Position numbers and translations under genes: made by a program. From assembly GCA_017470985.1 (NCBI GenBank), contig JAFUXA010000019.1, positions 1 to 64,000 of the forward strand: a stretch of 64,000 nucleotides of DNA. The letters run 5' to 3'. Numbering within the stretch: the first letter of the stretch is position 1; every line of letters starts with the position of its first letter. Positions 8,624-16,939 of this stretch are shown in pieces. A model generated the notes under the pieces. That model did not search any database. It was not told the DNA's origin and saw only the letters and a list, made by a program, of their open reading frames with translations. This DNA is from Lachnospiraceae bacterium. GTDB lineage: Bacteria > Bacillota > Clostridia > Lachnospirales > Lachnospiraceae.

Positions 8624-10093
8624 CTATAGGTTTTTCTTCTCCTGGAGCTTCTGACATATCTCATCATAATATTCTTCATCTAATTTGTAGAACTTCAGAT
8701 ATAAGAAACAGCAAATCAGGAAGAATATCAGTGGTATCACTGTAATAGTAACAAGTAGTCCATTGGTCTGGCTGTGACCTACCTGTGCAATTACATTGGC
8801 AATTTCGCTACTTCTTGTGGCTGCATCAATTTTGCCTTGTTGCGCAGCATTTTCCAGAGAAGAAATCTGATTAGTATAATCAGTTACATTGAAGAGCATG
8901 TAGCTGATTGTTGCAATTACAATAACAAGTGAGCTTGATAACTTGGTAAGGAATGGTCTCATTGAGGTTATGATAGCTTCATCTCGGTTTCCTCTTGTAT
9001 ACTCGTTATATTCAACAGTATTGATTATTGAAATCATGAGGATGAGATAGAGGCCATATTGACCAAAGTTGGCAAGCATAAATCCTATGGTTATAATCCA
9101 GAATTTAACCATTGTAGATGGAAGAACCAGTCCTGCAACAAGCATTACAATATAACCGATAGTTGTTATTACTGCCATTATTCTCACCAGAGGTTTGCGA
9201 TGAAACTTCTTGGATATAGCAGGGTAAAATACCATGAGAAATGCTGTTGCTAGCATTCCTATTGTGGTGAATGTGGAATAAAGTCCTCCCTCATAGCCAA
9301 ATTCAAAGTAGATATAATTAGAACCAGGCCCTGCTGTGACAATACAGTTGCCAACTTCTTGAAGGAGAAATACTATAGCTACAAGCATGAGCTGATCATT
9401 CTTGAATATAGTATCACAAATCTTTTTAAAGCTGAGAGGAGGAGCCGGTTTAGCCATATCATCTCTGTTTTCTCTGACTCCGAATATGGTAAATAAACTG
9501 AAGGCCGGAGCAAGTATGCATATTGCAAGAGCGACTAATCCGTATCCGGTACGGGCGCTGCCTCCAAGGGCATGTTCACCTGTGGTAAATAGTGGAATAA
9601 GAATAGATGCGGTGACGCTTCCTATTCCGGCAAATAGTGTAGCTCGAGCGGTAAATGTATCTCTGGCATTGCCGTCTGAAGACAGAGCAGGAACCATTCC
9701 CCAATATGAGATATCATTCATTGTATAAGTAATACTATACAGGAAATATATTATGCCAAAGAAGATAATGAAGTTCCATCCCTCCAGCTTTGAGTTAAAT
9801 GCAAAATAAACTACAACGCAGGTAGAGATAATACCGGCAACTAACCAGGGTTTGAATTTTCCATATTTGGTTCTGGTTCTCTCAATAATATTTCCCATAA
9901 TAGGGTCATTCAATGCGTCAAAAATTCTGGCGGCAACTATGATACCTGTAATTGCTGCAAGTTGTGCATTGGTTAATTCCCTGGTGTACATCACATACAA
10001 CAGGATGAAATTGGTGAAGAGGACATAAATCATGTCTCGTCCTACAGTGCCTAGTGGATAAAACCACAGATTCTTTTTGTCTTGAGTATTCAT
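8624..10093 (-). CDS. GPH-family sugar:cation symporter
   Basis: Twelve-helix membrane transporter of 489 aa in the glycoside-pentoside-hexuronide:cation symporter family (MelB-like, major facilitator superfamily). Family signatures are GTVGRDMIYVLFTNFILLY at the N-terminus, RIFDALNDPIMGNIIERTRTKYGKFKPWL between helices two and three, and the YGLYLILMISIINTVEYNEYTRGNRDEAI segment. It would bring in a disaccharide or related glycoside with sodium or protons. It lies 26 bases downstream of the metallo-beta-lactamase gene on the same strand, so the two are probably co-transcribed. Its Shine-Dalgarno site (AAGGAGG) is rather far from the ATG. The nearby GH31 and GH13 genes make an alpha-glucoside cargo plausible, and a beta-galactoside for the GH2 enzyme is an alternative. 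Confidence 0.85.
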   Translation of the reverse strand: MNTQDKKNLWFYPLGTVGRDMIYVLFTNFILLYVMYTRELTNAQLAAITGIIVAARIFDALNDPIMGNIIERTRTKYGKFKPWLVAGIISTCVVVYFAFNSKLEGWNFIIFFGIIYFLYSITYTMNDISYWGMVPALSSDGNARDTFTARATLFAGIGSVTASILIPLFTTGEHALGGSARTGYGLVALAICILAPAFSLFTIFGVRENRDDMAKPAPPLSFKKICDTIFKNDQLMLVAIVFLLQEVGNCIVTAGPGSNYIYFEFGYEGGLYSTFTTIGMLATAFLMVFYPAISKKFHRKPLVRIMAVITTIGYIVMLVAGLVLPSTMVKFWIITIGFMLANFGQYGLYLILMISIINTVEYNEYTRGNRDEAIITSMRPFLTKLSSSLVIVIATISYMLFNVTDYTNQISSLENAAQQGKIDAATRSSEIANVIAQVGHSQTNGLLVTITVIPLIFFLICCFLYLKFYKLDEEYYDEICQKLQEKKNL

Positions 10094-10119
10094 TTGTGTA
10101 AAAACCCCTCCTTATTAAT

Positions 10120-11736
10120 TTATCTATCCCATTTATCTGCCAAAGCAGTAATCTGGTCCGCAAATTTTGCCAAATCTTTGTTGGCCATTCCCTGACATTT
10201 CTGTATTACATGCATTAAGCGGTTGCCTGATTGCAGCAGTCGTGCATATACACCGGTTGCTCGCATGCTGCCAGGAGACTGAGCTTTGTTCTTGGCGCTT
10301 AGAGCCCGTTCTTTTGCTCCTTCTTTTATACAGGTATTTTCTTGTAAGTCGTACACATCCCCCGAATAAGGTACGCTTACTACAAAACCTGTCTCAAGAT
10401 TAATTCGCTCGGCAAATGTAAGTGCAGTTTTTTCTTCCCCATGAACTACAAATACGCGCTTAGGTTTCTTTTTGAAATGTTTAATCCATTTAATCAGATG
10501 ATCACTGTCTGCATGAGCACTGATGCCGGGACATTTGATTATCTTGGCTCGCACATCAATTTCTTCTCCGAAGAGTTTCACTGATGTGGCACCATTTAAC
10601 AGATTAAAGCCCAATGTGCCGGGAACCTGATAGCCCACAAATAATATAGTGGAATCCTCTCGCCACAGATTGTGTTTTAAATGATGACGGATTCTACCGG
10701 CTTCACACATTCCGGAAGCGGAGATTATAACCTTTGGAGTGTCAATCATATTGATAAGTTTGGACTCATCACTTGAGACTGCTACATGTAATCCGTTAAA
10801 TCTAATCGGATTAATACCGCTTTTTACCATCTCCATTGTGTCATAATTGAAGCAGTCAGCCAGGTTCTCGTGGAATATATTGGTAGCTTCCACCGCCAGT
10901 GGACTGTCTATATACACCGGAAAGTTAGGATATTCCGGTAAGAGGTTCTCAGTTTTAATCCGTCGCATGTGGTAGAGCATTTCCTGGGTTCTGCCTACGG
11001 CAAAAGCTGGGATAACCACATTTCCTCCACGGTCAAAAGTATCTTTGATTATATCTGCCAATAATATGGCGTAATCAGGTGGAGTGTCATGAACTCTGTC
11101 TCCATAGGTTGATTCAATCAGGATATAATCAGCATCCTCTAGATAGGTAGGATCTTTTATGAGAGGTCTGTTGCCATTTCCTATATCACCAGAGAAGACG
11201 ATTTTGGTGGTTTCATTATTTTCCGTAATCCACATTTCAATTGAAGCAGAGCCTAATAGATGTCCGGCATCTACAAAGCGTACATCCAATCCTTCACATA
11301 TGTTTATCTTGGAATTATATTCACATGCCTGGAAGAATTCAAGAACACCTTCAGCATCCTGGATTGTATACATAGGAACTACTTCTGCATTTCCTGCTCG
11401 TTTGGCCTTGCGATTCTTCCATTCTGCTTCAGATTCTTGAATATGAGCAGAATCCTTGAGCATAATATTGCATAAGTCGCAGGTGGCTTTGGTGGCAAAT
11501 ATTTGTCCTCGGAAACCATGGCTGTATAGTAATGGTAGAAGACCTGAATGATCGATGTGAGCATGTGTTACAAAGACATAATCGATATCTGCAGGTGGAA
11601 CAAGTATATCCTGGTTGACGTAAAGGTCAGGCCCTTGTTCCATGCCACAGTCCACTAGCACGTGCTTGTCATTAAAACGGACATAATGACAGCTGCCTGT
11701 AACTTCACGATCTGCTCCAACAAATTCTAGTACCAT
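10120..11736 (-). CDS. MBL-fold beta-CASP ribonuclease-like hydrolase
   Basis: Metallo-beta-lactamase fold protein of 538 aa with a beta-CASP insertion, related to RNA-processing exonucleases and CPSF73/Ysh1-like proteins. The zinc motif HxHxDH is His58, His60, Asp62, His63 in VTHAHIDHSG. Later ligands appear in DAGHLLGSASIEMW and VFSGDIG. The beta-CASP region includes VVIPAFAVGRTQEMLYHM and VIISASGMCEAGRIRHHL. The C-terminal RMMBL-type motifs are GISAHADSDHLIKWI and VFVVHGEE. About 100 extra residues follow. AGGGGG precedes the ATG. It differs from RNase J by its YSH1-like opening, VGADREVTGSCHYV. The cellular substrate is unknown. It sits upstream of a sugar symporter, an unexpected operon partner. 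Confidence 0.82.
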   Translation of the reverse strand: MVLEFVGADREVTGSCHYVRFNDKHVLVDCGMEQGPDLYVNQDILVPPADIDYVFVTHAHIDHSGLLPLLYSHGFRGQIFATKATCDLCNIMLKDSAHIQESEAEWKNRKAKRAGNAEVVPMYTIQDAEGVLEFFQACEYNSKINICEGLDVRFVDAGHLLGSASIEMWITENNETTKIVFSGDIGNGNRPLIKDPTYLEDADYILIESTYGDRVHDTPPDYAILLADIIKDTFDRGGNVVIPAFAVGRTQEMLYHMRRIKTENLLPEYPNFPVYIDSPLAVEATNIFHENLADCFNYDTMEMVKSGINPIRFNGLHVAVSSDESKLINMIDTPKVIISASGMCEAGRIRHHLKHNLWREDSTILFVGYQVPGTLGFNLLNGATSVKLFGEEIDVRAKIIKCPGISAHADSDHLIKWIKHFKKKPKRVFVVHGEEKTALTFAERINLETGFVVSVPYSGDVYDLQENTCIKEGAKERALSAKNKAQSPGSMRATGVYARLLQSGNRLMHVIQKCQGMANKDLAKFADQITALADKWDR

Positions 11737-11770
11737 TTTTTTGTCCCCCTTTGGATTTTTATTTATTATT

Positions 11771-11799
11771 ATTATATCAAAATGCTATAATAATTTCAG
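11771..11799. promoter_or_regulatory. Divergent promoter region
   Basis: The 114-base gap between the MBL gene (-) and the GH13 gene (+) holds TATAAT on the + strand at 11786-11791 and TATAAT on the - strand at 11771-11776. For the - strand a CTGAAA -35 lies 17 bases upstream. The two -10 elements nearly abut, so the promoters would interfere or share control. The + strand -35 is weak. Confidence 0.4.
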
Positions 11800-11850
11800 A
11801 TAAATATTTGAAATGTCTGATAAATTTCTGACAAACAGGAGGCTTATATT

Positions 11851-13161
11851 ATGTGGGCATATGAGAGCGTATTTTATCAAATATATCCTTTGGGATTTTG
11901 TGGAGCACCATTTGAAAATGATGGGAAATTAGAACATAGAATAACCAAAGTGCAGGAGTGGATTCCTCATTTCAAAAAGCTGGGAATAAATGCCATATAT
12001 TTTTCCCCTGTCTTTGAATCAGATACTCATGGATATAATACCAGAGATTATACTCGTATTGATTGTAGATTGGGAACCAATGATGATTTTGCCGGGTTAG
12101 TGAGAGAATTACATGATAATAATATCAAAGTGATAATTGATGGAGTCTTTAATCATGTAGGGAGAGGCTTTGGACCATTTCAGGATGTATTGCAGAATCG
12201 AGAGAATTCCCAATATGTGGACTGGTTTGCCAGAATAGATTTCAATGGCAATTCTAATTATAATGATGGACTATGGTATGAAGGCTGGGAAGGAAATTAT
12301 GATTTGGTTAAATTAAATCTGAATAATCCAGCGGTAGTTCAGTATCTATTGGATGCAGTTGATAAGTGGATTGATGATTTCGATATCGATGGTATCAGAT
12401 TGGATGTGGCTTACTGTCTGGATTATGGTTTTCTGAGAAATCTTAGAAGTCATTGTGATAGTAAGAAGCAGGATTTCTTCTTGGTGGGAGAGGTGCTTCA
12501 TGGAGAATATGGTCGCATGTTAAATGATATGAATATCCATTCTGTTACAAATTATCAATGTTACAAAGGAATATATTCCTCATTTAACTCCAAGAATATG
12601 TTTGAGATTATGCATTCACTATTGCGTTTGTTTGGTCAGGAGGATTGGACAGTTGCAAGAGGTAGTCATCTCTTAAGTTTCTGCGACAATCATGATGTAA
12701 GTAGAATTGCTTCTATTATAAATGATGAGAGATATCTGCCACTGGTATATGCCCTTGTATTTACAATGCCTGGTATTCCAATTGTATATTATGGAAGCGA
12801 ATGGGGTGCCAAGGGGGATAAGTCACAGGGTGATCAGGCTTTAAGACCAAGTTTTGATGAACCTGTATGGAATGATTTATGTGATTTCATATCCAAACTT
12901 GCGGAGATAAAAACTGCTTCTAAAGCATTAAACTATGGTGGCATTAGATCTCTACTATTGCAGAATGAGCAGTGTGTATTTGAAAGGGCATATGATAATG
13001 AGCGAATTATTGTAGCAATTAATATGAGTGAAAATGATTATATGGCATATTTTGATGCCGGAAGTGCCGAGGCCGTAGAATTACTTACTCATGAAATTCA
13101 TGAATTTGCTGGAGGAAGTTTATTGATGCCATTTAGTATTAATATATGGAAAATGAGTTAA
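11851..13161 (+). CDS. GH13 alpha-amylase-family enzyme
   Basis: Glycoside hydrolase family 13 enzyme of 436 aa acting on alpha-1,4 glucans or maltodextrins. The barrel starts at once (SVFYQIYPLGFCGAP) with no N-terminal module and no signal peptide, so it should be a cytoplasmic neopullulanase, cyclomaltodextrinase or alpha-glycosidase-like enzyme. Conserved regions visible are VIIDGVFNHVG, then the nucleophile Asp185 in DGIRLDVAY, the acid/base Glu214 in LVGEVLHG, and Asp282 in FCDNHDVSR. A short beta-sandwich closes the protein. It is shorter than typical 550-600 aa maltogenic enzymes because the N-terminal domain is missing. CAGGAGG sits 10 bases before the ATG. The gene is monocistronic and diverges from the MBL-symporter pair. 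Confidence 0.87.
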   Translation: MWAYESVFYQIYPLGFCGAPFENDGKLEHRITKVQEWIPHFKKLGINAIYFSPVFESDTHGYNTRDYTRIDCRLGTNDDFAGLVRELHDNNIKVIIDGVFNHVGRGFGPFQDVLQNRENSQYVDWFARIDFNGNSNYNDGLWYEGWEGNYDLVKLNLNNPAVVQYLLDAVDKWIDDFDIDGIRLDVAYCLDYGFLRNLRSHCDSKKQDFFLVGEVLHGEYGRMLNDMNIHSVTNYQCYKGIYSSFNSKNMFEIMHSLLRLFGQEDWTVARGSHLLSFCDNHDVSRIASIINDERYLPLVYALVFTMPGIPIVYYGSEWGAKGDKSQGDQALRPSFDEPVWNDLCDFISKLAEIKTASKALNYGGIRSLLLQNEQCVFERAYDNERIIVAINMSENDYMAYFDAGSAEAVELLTHEIHEFAGGSLLMPFSINIWKMS

Positions 13162-13291
13162 TACTTTTGTTGTAAATTACGAGATAAATATTGTGATATT
13201 TTTTAAGTGGTTTATAGAAATCTTATGATATAATAAATAAACAAATATTTTAATGAGACATTAGACATGAGACATGCAAAGGGGAGAAGAT

Positions 13292-13564
13292 ATGACTAAG
13301 GTAGATATACTTAACAAGAATTATACAATCAATCAGGTTTTGGATGCTCTTCGAGTAGGTAAACTTGTAGTATTGCCGTTTCTATTAAATGAGGATGTAT
13401 TTGTTATAAATAATAATATGCCTCAGAAGAAAATGGTTACTGATATAAGTATGAAGGCTATTCAGTTAAATGGTGTATGGAGCACCTGGGAGCAGATTGA
13501 AGCAGAAGGTGGAATATATGATTCAGAATTCGGAGCTTTGACTGCTTTATCTCAGCGCAAATAG
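13292..13564 (+). CDS. Hypothetical 90-aa protein
   Basis: I do not recognise this protein. It is 90 aa, soluble, with no signal peptide or membrane segment. A mixed alpha/beta pattern is likely: NYTINQVLDALRVGKLVVLPFLL, then a short loop rich in Asn, then IQLNGVWSTWEQIEAEGGIYDSEFG. The ATG at 13292 is preferred to the ATG at 13274 because AAGGGGAG (13279-13286) lies just before it. It is followed after 24 bases by the sirtuin gene, so the two are probably co-transcribed. An upstream AT-rich gap from 13162 carries the likely promoter. Confidence 0.6.
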   Translation: MTKVDILNKNYTINQVLDALRVGKLVVLPFLLNEDVFVINNNMPQKKMVTDISMKAIQLNGVWSTWEQIEAEGGIYDSEFGALTALSQRK

Positions 13565-13588
13565 TTGGTATTAAAAGGGTGATTTATA

Positions 13589-14386
13589 ATGTCTGAAAAT
13601 TATCAGTTTGAGAAATTTCTTGAATTTTTAAATGAATCAAATAAGGTGGTTTTCTTTGGAGGAGCAGGAGTGTCTACTGAAAGTGGCATTCCTGATTTTC
13701 GTAGCAAAGATGGTTTATACAATCAGAGAGATGTGCAATTCGACCAATATTCTCCAGAGTATCTGTTGTCTCATAGTTGCTTGAGAGATAATCCTCAGGT
13801 TTTCTTTGAATTCTATAGACAGAAACTTGATACAAGAAATGTAGAACCCAATATTGCTCATATTACAATTGCCAAATTGGAGAAGCTTGGCAAGATAAAT
13901 GGTGTTGTAACACAAAATATTGATGGATTGCATCAGAGAGCTGGCAGTAAGCTGGTATATGAGATTCACGGAACCACACTTCGCAATTATTGTATGGATT
14001 GTTATAAGGATGTTGATAGCTTCTATATATTTGATGCTGCAGAAAATGGTCATCTGGATGAACGAGGAATACCTAGATGTCCTGAATGCGGTGGTATTAT
14101 AAGACCTTATGTAACTCTCTATGAGGAAGGCTTGCCTGATGATGCTGTAAATAATGCTATTAATGCTATCAGTACAGCAGATATGATTATTATTGCCGGA
14201 ACTTCATTGAATGTATATCCGGCTGCATCATATATTCGTTATTTCAACGGTAAGCATATGGTGGTTTTGAACAGAGATAGAATCGGAGTGGATTTAAATC
14301 CTGATACAGACATGTTTATTCAAGGAAATATGGGCGATTGCTTCAGATATATTGATAAAGCAATTGAAGAGGGTCGCTTAAAATAG
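13589..14386 (+). CDS. Sir2-family NAD-dependent protein deacylase
   Basis: Sirtuin of 265 aa that removes acyl groups from lysine using NAD+. Motifs in order: NAD-binding GGAGVSTESGIPDFRS at about residues 25-40, TQNIDGLHQRAG, the catalytic His in YEIHGTTLRNYC, a four-cysteine zinc site (CMDC, then CPEC about 37 residues on), RPYVTLYEEGLPDDA, and IIAGTSLNVYPAASY near the end. Length and order match bacterial CobB-like enzymes, all key residues are present, and the protein is cytoplasmic. The targets are unknown, but acetyl-CoA synthetase and central metabolic enzymes are common substrates in this family. It sits between a small unknown gene and the helicase, 31 bases before the latter. Confidence 0.93.
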   Translation: MSENYQFEKFLEFLNESNKVVFFGGAGVSTESGIPDFRSKDGLYNQRDVQFDQYSPEYLLSHSCLRDNPQVFFEFYRQKLDTRNVEPNIAHITIAKLEKLGKINGVVTQNIDGLHQRAGSKLVYEIHGTTLRNYCMDCYKDVDSFYIFDAAENGHLDERGIPRCPECGGIIRPYVTLYEEGLPDDAVNNAINAISTADMIIIAGTSLNVYPAASYIRYFNGKHMVVLNRDRIGVDLNPDTDMFIQGNMGDCFRYIDKAIEEGRLK

Positions 14387-14417
14387 ATTATAGAATAGAT
14401 GATATGGTAAGTAATTA

Positions 14418-16817
14418 ATGAAACAAACTAAGCTGGTATTGACAGATAATAATAAACCGCAGATTGTAATATCAGTTAGAAATCTTGTAGAATTTCTGTT
14501 GGTATCTGGAGACATAGATGACAGGCATGGTGGAGGTCTCAAGGCTGAAGCCATGAATGCCGGCAGTAGAATTCATCGTAAACTGCAGAAGAGTGCAGGT
14601 TTGGAATATCATGCAGAGGTTCCTCTGAAATTTACAATTGACTTTGACAAATATGAATTAGCTTTAGAAGGTAGAGCTGATGGCATCATATATGATTTTG
14701 ATGAAGAACTAGGTCCTGATTCCGATGTGACTGTAGATGAGATAAAAGGCATGTACAAGGATGTGACCAAGATGAAAGCTCCAATAGATGTGCATATAGC
14801 CCAGGCCAAGGTATATGCATATATTTTTGCGTGCCAGAATAAATTGAAAAGCATCAAGGTTCATATGACTTATGTAAATATGTACACGGAGGAAATTCAA
14901 AGTTTTGTTGAGCCCGTTGATTTTGAAGATTTAGAGAAGTGGTTTTTGGATTTGATTAATTCTTACAAACCATGGACTGATTATATATATAATCACAGGA
15001 TTGAGCGACAGCAGTCCATCAAGGAACTGACATTTCCATATGAATACAGAGCGGGACAGAAGAAGACCATAGCAGATGTGTATACAGCTTTAATCAGAAA
15101 CAAGACTATGTTTCTCCAGGCTCCCACCGGTACCGGCAAGACTCTGGCTACAATCTATCCTGCTGTTCAGGCTATTGGACAAGGATATTCTGACAAGATA
15201 TTTTATCTCACTGCCAAGGCCTCCACTGGACTTGTGGCTTTGGAAGCATTTAACCTGTTAAATGACAGAGGTTACAAGGGCAAGACTGTTGTAATCACGG
15301 CAAAGGATAAGATGTGTCCTTTGGAGGAAAGACATTGTAACCCGGTTGATTGTCCTTATGCCAAGGGACATTTTGACAGGGTAAATGATGCTGTATATGA
15401 ACTTCTGATGCAAGACGGTACCTATGACAGAGAACGTCTTATTGACTGGGCCAAAGAGCATCGAGTATGTCCTTTTGAAATGTGTCTGGATGTATCTAAC
15501 TGGGTGGATAATATTATATGTGATTATAATTATGTCTTTGATCCCAATGTATATCTCAAGAGATTTTTTGCAGAAGGCCAAAGAGGCGATTATATATATC
15601 TGGTGGATGAGGCTCATAATATGGTTGATAGAGCCAGGGAGATGTATTCTGAAACCATTGTAAAAGAAGAGGTATTACAGGCCAAAAATATTTTAAAGAA
15701 ATATAGTAAGAAGATTGAAAAGAGACTGGAGAGATGTAACAGGGACTTGCTGGTATATAAGAGAAGTTGCGAGATAGTTCTGGTTTTGGAAGAATGCGAG
15801 ATATTTCTTATGTCGCTTATAAATGCTGCATCGGCTATTGAGGAACTGCTTGAAGATGAAGTAGAGATTGAAGAGCGGGATGTGGTTTTAGATTTCTATT
15901 TCAAAATGAAGAATTTCATAGATATATCTGATTGCTTAGATGACCATTATAGAATTTATTGTGACTATGGGGATAATGGTGATTTTATGATACATCTGTA
16001 TTGTGTCGATCCGTCGCTACAGTTGCAGCAGAGGATAGACAAGGCAGATTCTTGTATATATTTCTCAGCAACACTTCTTCCGATTCAGTATTACAGACCC
16101 CTTCTGTGTAATGATGAGGATGTATATATGGTAGCCACGCCATCAGTTTTTGACCCTGAGAACAGACTGCTGTGTATAGCCGATGATGTGACAACCAAGT
16201 ATACCAGAAGATCCAGATCTGAGTATGAGCGTTATGCCAATTATATAGAAGAGATAGTAAGTAAGCGCAGCGGTAATTATATGGTATTCTTTCCTTCATA
16301 CAAAGTCATGGAGGATGTAGGTGCTGTGTTTGATAAAGTCTGGGGTGAGAAATATGACATCATTTACCAGTCTTCAGGAATGACAGAGGATGAGAGAGAA
16401 GCTTTTCTCACTGAATTCTACGAAGGCAGAGATAGAAGTCTCATAGGTTTTTGCGTTATGGGTGGCATCTTTGCAGAGGGAATCGATCTGACCAATGAGA
16501 GACTGATTGGCTCTATAATTGTAGGGCTTGCTTTACCACAGGTGTGCAATGAGCTGGAGATAATTCGTGAGTATTTCCAGGAAGCTGGTAGAGATGGATT
16601 CTCCTTTGCTTATTTATATCCTGGATACAACAAGGTGATTCAGGCGGCAGGCAGAGTTATTAGAACGGTAAATGATAGAGGAATAATTGCACTTTTGGAT
16701 GAGAGATTCGCAAATCCATATTATAGAAATTGTATTCCACCGGATTGGCAGGATTATAAAATATGCAACTTGGATAAAATCGGCGAAATGACAAATTTAT
16801 TTTGGGAAAAAAAGTAG
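14418..16817 (+). CDS. DinG/XPD-like helicase with N-terminal PD-(D/E)XK domain
   Basis: Superfamily 2 DNA helicase of 799 aa with an iron-sulfur cluster arrangement. The N-terminal 200 residues resemble a PD-(D/E)XK nuclease of the Cas4/RecB type: GRADGII, then Glu108 and Lys110 in VDEIKG, then HIAQAKVYAYIFA. The helicase part has Walker A APTGTGKT at about 235-242, a cysteine group typical of the XPD 4Fe-4S domain (CPLEERHCNPVDCPYAKG and VCPFEMCLD), DEAH-box VDEAHN at Asp397, YFSATLLP, and a final AAGRVIR motif VI. It would unwind DNA 5' to 3' in repair, and may also cut if the nuclease residues are active. The ribosome-binding site is weak. It is the last gene of the small-gene/sirtuin/helicase run. 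Confidence 0.88.
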   Translation: MKQTKLVLTDNNKPQIVISVRNLVEFLLVSGDIDDRHGGGLKAEAMNAGSRIHRKLQKSAGLEYHAEVPLKFTIDFDKYELALEGRADGIIYDFDEELGPDSDVTVDEIKGMYKDVTKMKAPIDVHIAQAKVYAYIFACQNKLKSIKVHMTYVNMYTEEIQSFVEPVDFEDLEKWFLDLINSYKPWTDYIYNHRIERQQSIKELTFPYEYRAGQKKTIADVYTALIRNKTMFLQAPTGTGKTLATIYPAVQAIGQGYSDKIFYLTAKASTGLVALEAFNLLNDRGYKGKTVVITAKDKMCPLEERHCNPVDCPYAKGHFDRVNDAVYELLMQDGTYDRERLIDWAKEHRVCPFEMCLDVSNWVDNIICDYNYVFDPNVYLKRFFAEGQRGDYIYLVDEAHNMVDRAREMYSETIVKEEVLQAKNILKKYSKKIEKRLERCNRDLLVYKRSCEIVLVLEECEIFLMSLINAASAIEELLEDEVEIEERDVVLDFYFKMKNFIDISDCLDDHYRIYCDYGDNGDFMIHLYCVDPSLQLQQRIDKADSCIYFSATLLPIQYYRPLLCNDEDVYMVATPSVFDPENRLLCIADDVTTKYTRRSRSEYERYANYIEEIVSKRSGNYMVFFPSYKVMEDVGAVFDKVWGEKYDIIYQSSGMTEDEREAFLTEFYEGRDRSLIGFCVMGGIFAEGIDLTNERLIGSIIVGLALPQVCNELEIIREYFQEAGRDGFSFAYLYPGYNKVIQAAGRVIRTVNDRGIIALLDERFANPYYRNCIPPDWQDYKICNLDKIGEMTNLFWEKK

Positions 16818-16823
16818 CGTATC

Positions 16824-16932
16824 GTATATATTTTCTGTGGAAATATATAAGGTCTATATGATATACTTCTCTAGGTATGTGAAAGTACGCCCAAAAGGGT
16901 GTATATATAAAACTTTATAATTAGGCGTGGAG
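16824..16932 (+). other. Structured 5' leader of purL, no known riboswitch
   Basis: The 122 bases before purL hold several possible hairpins: an AT-rich one near 16825-16850, GTCTAT/ATATAC around 16852-16866, and an 8-base stem GTACGCCC (16885-16892) with GGGTGTAT (16897-16904), loop AAAA. ACGCC at 16887-16891 could alternatively pair with GGCGT at 16924-16928, right beside the GGAGG ribosome site (16929-16933). No purine-riboswitch core (GATATGG, TCTACC) is present. Confidence 0.35.
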
Positions 16933-16939
16933 GTACGAA

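Noticed and set aside
16818-16939. Purine or PRPP riboswitch before purL
   Set aside because: The conserved loop and junction strings of both classes are missing; it is reported only as a possible new element.
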